Origin: an uncultured Rubellimicrobium sp.
Lineage (GTDB): Bacteria; Pseudomonadota; Alphaproteobacteria; Rhodobacterales; Rhodobacteraceae
DNA: 17,684 nt
Direction: 5' to 3'
NCBI GenBank assembly: GCA_902805995.1
Contig: CADCUU010000125.1
Coordinates: forward strand, 1 to 17,684
This document shows, one piece after another, positions 15,679-17,684 of the stretch. A model generated the notes under the pieces. The model was given only the letters and a program-made list of their open reading frames with translations, ran no database searches and was not told where the DNA came from. The position numbers were made by a program, and so were the translations under genes. Within the stretch, counting starts at the first letter, position 1, and every line of letters begins with the position of its first letter.

Positions 15679-15760
15679 GGCACGGCCTTTAGGCACGGCG
15701 GGGGCGCGTCCGTGGGAGGAGCGGGCCGCCCCTTTGAGGACTGAAACCGGGAGGAATACG

Positions 15761-16486
15761 ATGTCGAGAGTGGCCCTTGTCACCGGAGGCTCGCGCGGGA
15801 TCGGCGCGGCGATTTCCAAGGCGCTGATGGCGGACGGATACCGCGTCGCGGCGAGCTATGCGGGCAACGACGCCGCGGCGCAGGCCTTTACTGCCGAGAC
15901 CGGGATCAGGACGTTCAAGTGGAACGTCGGCGATTACGAGGCTTGCCGCGCGGGCATCGCGCAGGTCGAGGCGGAGCTGGGGCCCGTCGAGGTGCTGGTG
16001 AACAACGCGGGCATCACGCGGGATGCGCCGTTCCACCGCATGACCCCCCAGCAGTGGCAGGAGGTGATCGACACCAACCTGTCGGGCCTGTTCAACATGA
16101 CGCACAACGTCTGGAACGGGATGCGGGAGCGGAAGTTCGGGCGCGTCATCTCCATCAGCTCGATCAACGGGCAGAAGGGGCAGTTCGCGCAGGCGAACTA
16201 TGCGGCGGCCAAGGCGGGGGACATCGGCTTCACCAAGGCGCTCGCGCAGGAGGGGGCGCGGGCGGGGATCACCGTCAACGTCATCGCGCCGGGCTACATC
16301 AACACGGAGATGATGGCGGGCATCAAGCCCGAGGTCATGAAGGACGTGATCCTTCCGGCGATCCCCGTGGGGCGGCTCGGTGAGCCCGAGGAGATCGCGC
16401 GCTGCGTGGTGTTCCTGGCCTCGGACGCGGCGGGGTTCATCACCGGGGCGACGCTGTCCGCGAATGGCGGGCAGTACATGGCCTGA
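15761..16486 (+). CDS. phaB: Acetoacetyl-CoA reductase
   Basis: Reduces acetoacetyl-CoA to (R)-3-hydroxybutyryl-CoA with NADPH, the second step of polyhydroxybutyrate synthesis. The 241-residue classical SDR has TGGSRGIG (8-15), NNAG (81-84), catalytic S134 in ISISSINGQKGQ, Y147-xxx-K151 in NYAAAKAG, and the PhaB-typical GITRDAPFHRM and PVGRLGEPEEIA. The start at 15761 has GGGAGGAA 5 nt upstream. It lies 82 bp after phaA; that gap contains a direct repeat AGGCACGGC but no visible terminator, so the pair is probably one operon. FabG is the nearest alternative, but adjacency to phaA and the FHRM stretch favour PhaB. A GC-rich hairpin 22 bp after the stop may end transcription. Confidence 0.96.
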   Translation: MSRVALVTGGSRGIGAAISKALMADGYRVAASYAGNDAAAQAFTAETGIRTFKWNVGDYEACRAGIAQVEAELGPVEVLVNNAGITRDAPFHRMTPQQWQEVIDTNLSGLFNMTHNVWNGMRERKFGRVISISSINGQKGQFAQANYAAAKAGDIGFTKALAQEGARAGITVNVIAPGYINTEMMAGIKPEVMKDVILPAIPVGRLGEPEEIARCVVFLASDAAGFITGATLSANGGQYMA

Positions 16487-16508
16487 GGGGGCCGGGACGC
16501 GGGCGCGA

Positions 16509-16531
16509 CCCCGCCCCGGGAGGGGGCGGGG
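16509..16531 (+). terminator. GC-rich hairpin after phaB
   Basis: CCCCGCCCC (16509-16517), loop GGGAG and GGGGCGGGG (16523-16531) form a perfect 9-bp GC stem 22 bp after the phaB stop. No T-run follows; high-GC bacteria often use such stems as terminators or 3'-end stabilisers. Confidence 0.5.
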
Positions 16532-16750
16532 TGGGGCTGGGCGATTAGCGGCTGCCGGTGGCAGGGGGTGCGTTCCGGCGCGGCTGTTTACGGTCGGATG
16601 GGGAGGCCCGGGCGTGTACGGCCATAGACAGGCGCGTGCGCGACGCGCGGCGGCTGGGTCTTTGCGGCGGCTGCCGGGGCGAGTTGTCGCCCGCGGCAGG
16701 ATCGCCTCCCAGGGGGAACGGGGCCCGCGCGTTCCCTTCAAAAATCTCTC

Positions 16751-16789
16751 GTCCGGGGGGCCTTTCTCCCCGCTTGGTGAGCCCCGGAC
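16751..16789. repeat. Inverted repeat, 8-bp arms
   Basis: GTCCGGGG (16751-16758) and CCCCGGAC (16782-16789) pair perfectly around a 23-nt loop. It lies back to back with another inverted repeat, TGGACGG/CCGTCCA (16791-16797 and 16825-16831). They could belong to a structured RNA or be chance in GC-rich DNA. Confidence 0.4.
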
Positions 16790-16964
16790 ATGGACGGTCG
16801 TGGGTCGGGCCGGAGCGCGGTCGGCCGTCCAGGGCCGCGTCCGGGGAGCGGTCCACACCGGGCCTGACCATTCCGACGCAAGCGTCCTCCTGCTCTGAGG
16901 TCGTGGACGGGCCGGAATGGGTGGCGCGAGGTGGTGCTCCTTGGGCGAGACTCGCAGGTCGGGG

Positions 16965-16979
16965 TTAACGAACTGTTAG
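16965..16979. promoter_or_regulatory. Near-consensus CtrA site TTAA-N7-TTAG
   Basis: TTAACGAACTGTTAG matches 7 of 8 defined bases of the CtrA consensus. It lies 67 bp before a perfect site, in a stretch without genes. Which gene it would serve is not clear. Confidence 0.45.
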
Positions 16980-17046
16980 CCCACCGCGCGTTGCCTGACC
17001 TGGAGGGGCGAGCGTGGCGTGGGCCTGTGATTGCGGGGGGCGGAGG

Positions 17047-17061
17047 TTAAGGGCGCGTTAA
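17047..17061. promoter_or_regulatory. Perfect CtrA consensus site TTAA-N7-TTAA
   Basis: TTAAGGGCGCGTTAA matches the full CtrA consensus and sits inside a perfect inverted repeat GGTTAA-N7-TTAACC (17045-17063). A GAATC (GANTC) motif follows 31 bp on. In this high-GC sequence TTAA is uncommon, which makes a spaced pair notable. The target gene is uncertain: the next gene to the right reads towards the site. Confidence 0.55.
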
Positions 17062-17254
17062 CCTTTGGGGCGGTTCCCCCTGTGCAGAGGCGAATCACTC
17101 ACGGGCGGGGCCTAAGTCACGGGACCCGAGCCACGACGCCGTTTCGTCCGCTTGGTTGGCAATGACTTGGCCGGGCTGGTGCTGGAGTCCGTTGTCGTGG
17201 CTTGGGGCTGAAGGAGCGGACTGCCTGGAGCGCGTGATGACGGGGGCTGCTGGC

Positions 17255-17684
17255 TTACTCCGGGTTGGGTCGAGGGGGACACTGACCTACCGGCTTCGCG
17301 TGGTGGATCGTTTGTGGGGGGAAGTAGCTGGGTGGGCTTCTCGGGTGGGGAGGAGGTCCCCAGCCGTGGAAGCGAACCTCGTAGCGGCAGCCCACGCGGA
17401 GCAGGTCCACGATGGAGGCGCGCGACATGGCGAAGGGCAGCAGGGAGACCGTCTGGGGGAGCGCGAAGTCGCCGTGGTCGGTCATGACGCTCCCGCAGTA
17501 GTTCCTGCGGCTCCGCATCGGCAGGTCGGGCACGGAGCTACGGAAGGGCAGGGGGAACGAACGCCGGCAGTGTCGCGGCACGTTCCGCAGATCGGTCACC
17601 GTTACGACGGCGGTGTCGCGGGACGTCACGAACTCGGTCGCCGGCATGCCGATCAGGACGTCGGCTATAAGGGCAAACCACGTC
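17255..17684 (-). CDS. Hypothetical protein, N-terminus beyond the window edge
   Basis: An open minus-strand frame of 142 codons runs from the window edge to a TAA at 17255; an internal ATG at 17647 exists but the frame and its GC-rich third positions continue upstream. I do not recognise the family. Residues near the edge (WFALIADVLIG) are hydrophobic. The middle looks like a small beta-rich domain, with VVTVTDLRNVPRHC, NYCGSVMTDHGDFALP and VGCRYEVRFHGWG as likely strands and two conserved-looking Cys. From about 17370 to the stop, third positions become less GC-rich and the protein becomes Pro-rich (PPPHPRSPP, ending CPPRPNPE), which suggests a recently extended or decayed C-terminus. The opposite strand is also open here, but with weaker codon bias and a His/Gly/Arg-rich product. 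Confidence 0.55.
   Translation of the reverse strand, partial: TWFALIADVLIGMPATEFVTSRDTAVVTVTDLRNVPRHCRRSFPLPFRSSVPDLPMRSRRNYCGSVMTDHGDFALPQTVSLLPFAMSRASIVDLLRVGCRYEVRFHGWGPPPHPRSPPSYFPPQTIHHAKPVGQCPPRPNPE

Larger units (their letters stand above)
16532..17254. other. Gene-poor region between phaB and the last gene
   Basis: About 720 bp without a supportable gene. Short open frames on both strands (for example 16558-16968 plus and 16545-16871 minus) are Arg/Pro/Gly-rich and motif-free. It contains two inverted repeats (16751-16789 and 16791-16831), two CtrA-type sites, and GANTC motifs at 17092-17096 and 17185-17189. I find no tRNA, tmRNA, RNase P or SRP RNA signature. Confidence 0.55.

Noticed and set aside
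16545..16968. Short open frames on both strands after phaB
   Set aside because: Arg/Pro-rich, no domain, no convincing ribosome-binding site.
17162..17684. Plus-strand frame open from ATG 17162 to the window end, 100 bp after the perfect CtrA site
   Set aside because: Its codon bias is weaker than on the opposite strand and the product is His/Gly/Arg-rich without motifs; the minus-strand frame is the better gene. Kept in mind because of the CtrA site.
1..17684. CRISPR array, insertion sequence, prophage or tRNA-linked island
   Set aside because: No regularly spaced direct repeats, transposase, integrase, phage gene or tRNA signature was seen on either strand.

Overview
This is a high-GC bacterial chromosome segment. 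Third codon positions are almost all G or C in the real frames. The gene types and order (S49 peptidase, small membrane zinc-ribbon protein, PTR1-like reductase, uvrC, pgsA, moaD, moaE; phaA-phaB; an HpsN-like dehydrogenase) suggest an alphaproteobacterium of the Rhodobacteraceae/roseobacter type. This is an inference from protein similarity and gene order, not a database match. I see no rRNA, tRNA, CRISPR array, insertion sequence or prophage gene.

Left part (1-3560, minus strand): a short-chain dehydrogenase cut by the window edge, a histidinol-dehydrogenase-superfamily enzyme most like sulfopropanediol 3-dehydrogenase (HpsN), and a sugar-type ABC transporter ATPase. Two related 18-bp palindromic sites, one upstream of the ATPase and one upstream of the hpsN-like gene, suggest a shared repressor controlling a small catabolic regulon. 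Next comes aroC (chorismate synthase, minus strand), divergent from rfbC-rfbA (two of the four dTDP-rhamnose genes, overlapping by 4 bases).

Middle (6.4-13.6 kb, plus strand): a two-gene ABC-2 exporter (ATPase plus permease, overlapping ATGA), an S49 (SppA-like) peptidase, a 60-residue membrane protein with a CxxC/CxC pair, a short-chain dehydrogenase with the pteridine-reductase signature, uvrC, pgsA, moaD and moaE. Two perfect DnaA boxes in the same orientation lie in the 251-bp gap before uvrC.

Right part (13.6-17.7 kb): an EAL-domain protein with substitutions at several catalytic positions, preceded by a near-consensus CtrA site, then phaA and phaB (acetyl-CoA to 3-hydroxybutyryl-CoA, the first two steps of polyhydroxybutyrate synthesis). 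About 770 bp without a convincing gene follows. It holds a GC-rich hairpin after phaB, two further inverted repeats, and one perfect and one near-perfect CtrA-type site (TTAA-N7-TTAA and TTAA-N7-TTAG). The window ends in an unrecognised minus-strand gene cut by the edge.

Most genes are ordinary housekeeping or metabolic genes. The parts worth a second look are regulatory (the paired operators, the DnaA boxes, the CtrA-type sites) plus the degenerate EAL protein and the PTR1-like reductase. I found no convincing new multi-gene defence or mobile system.
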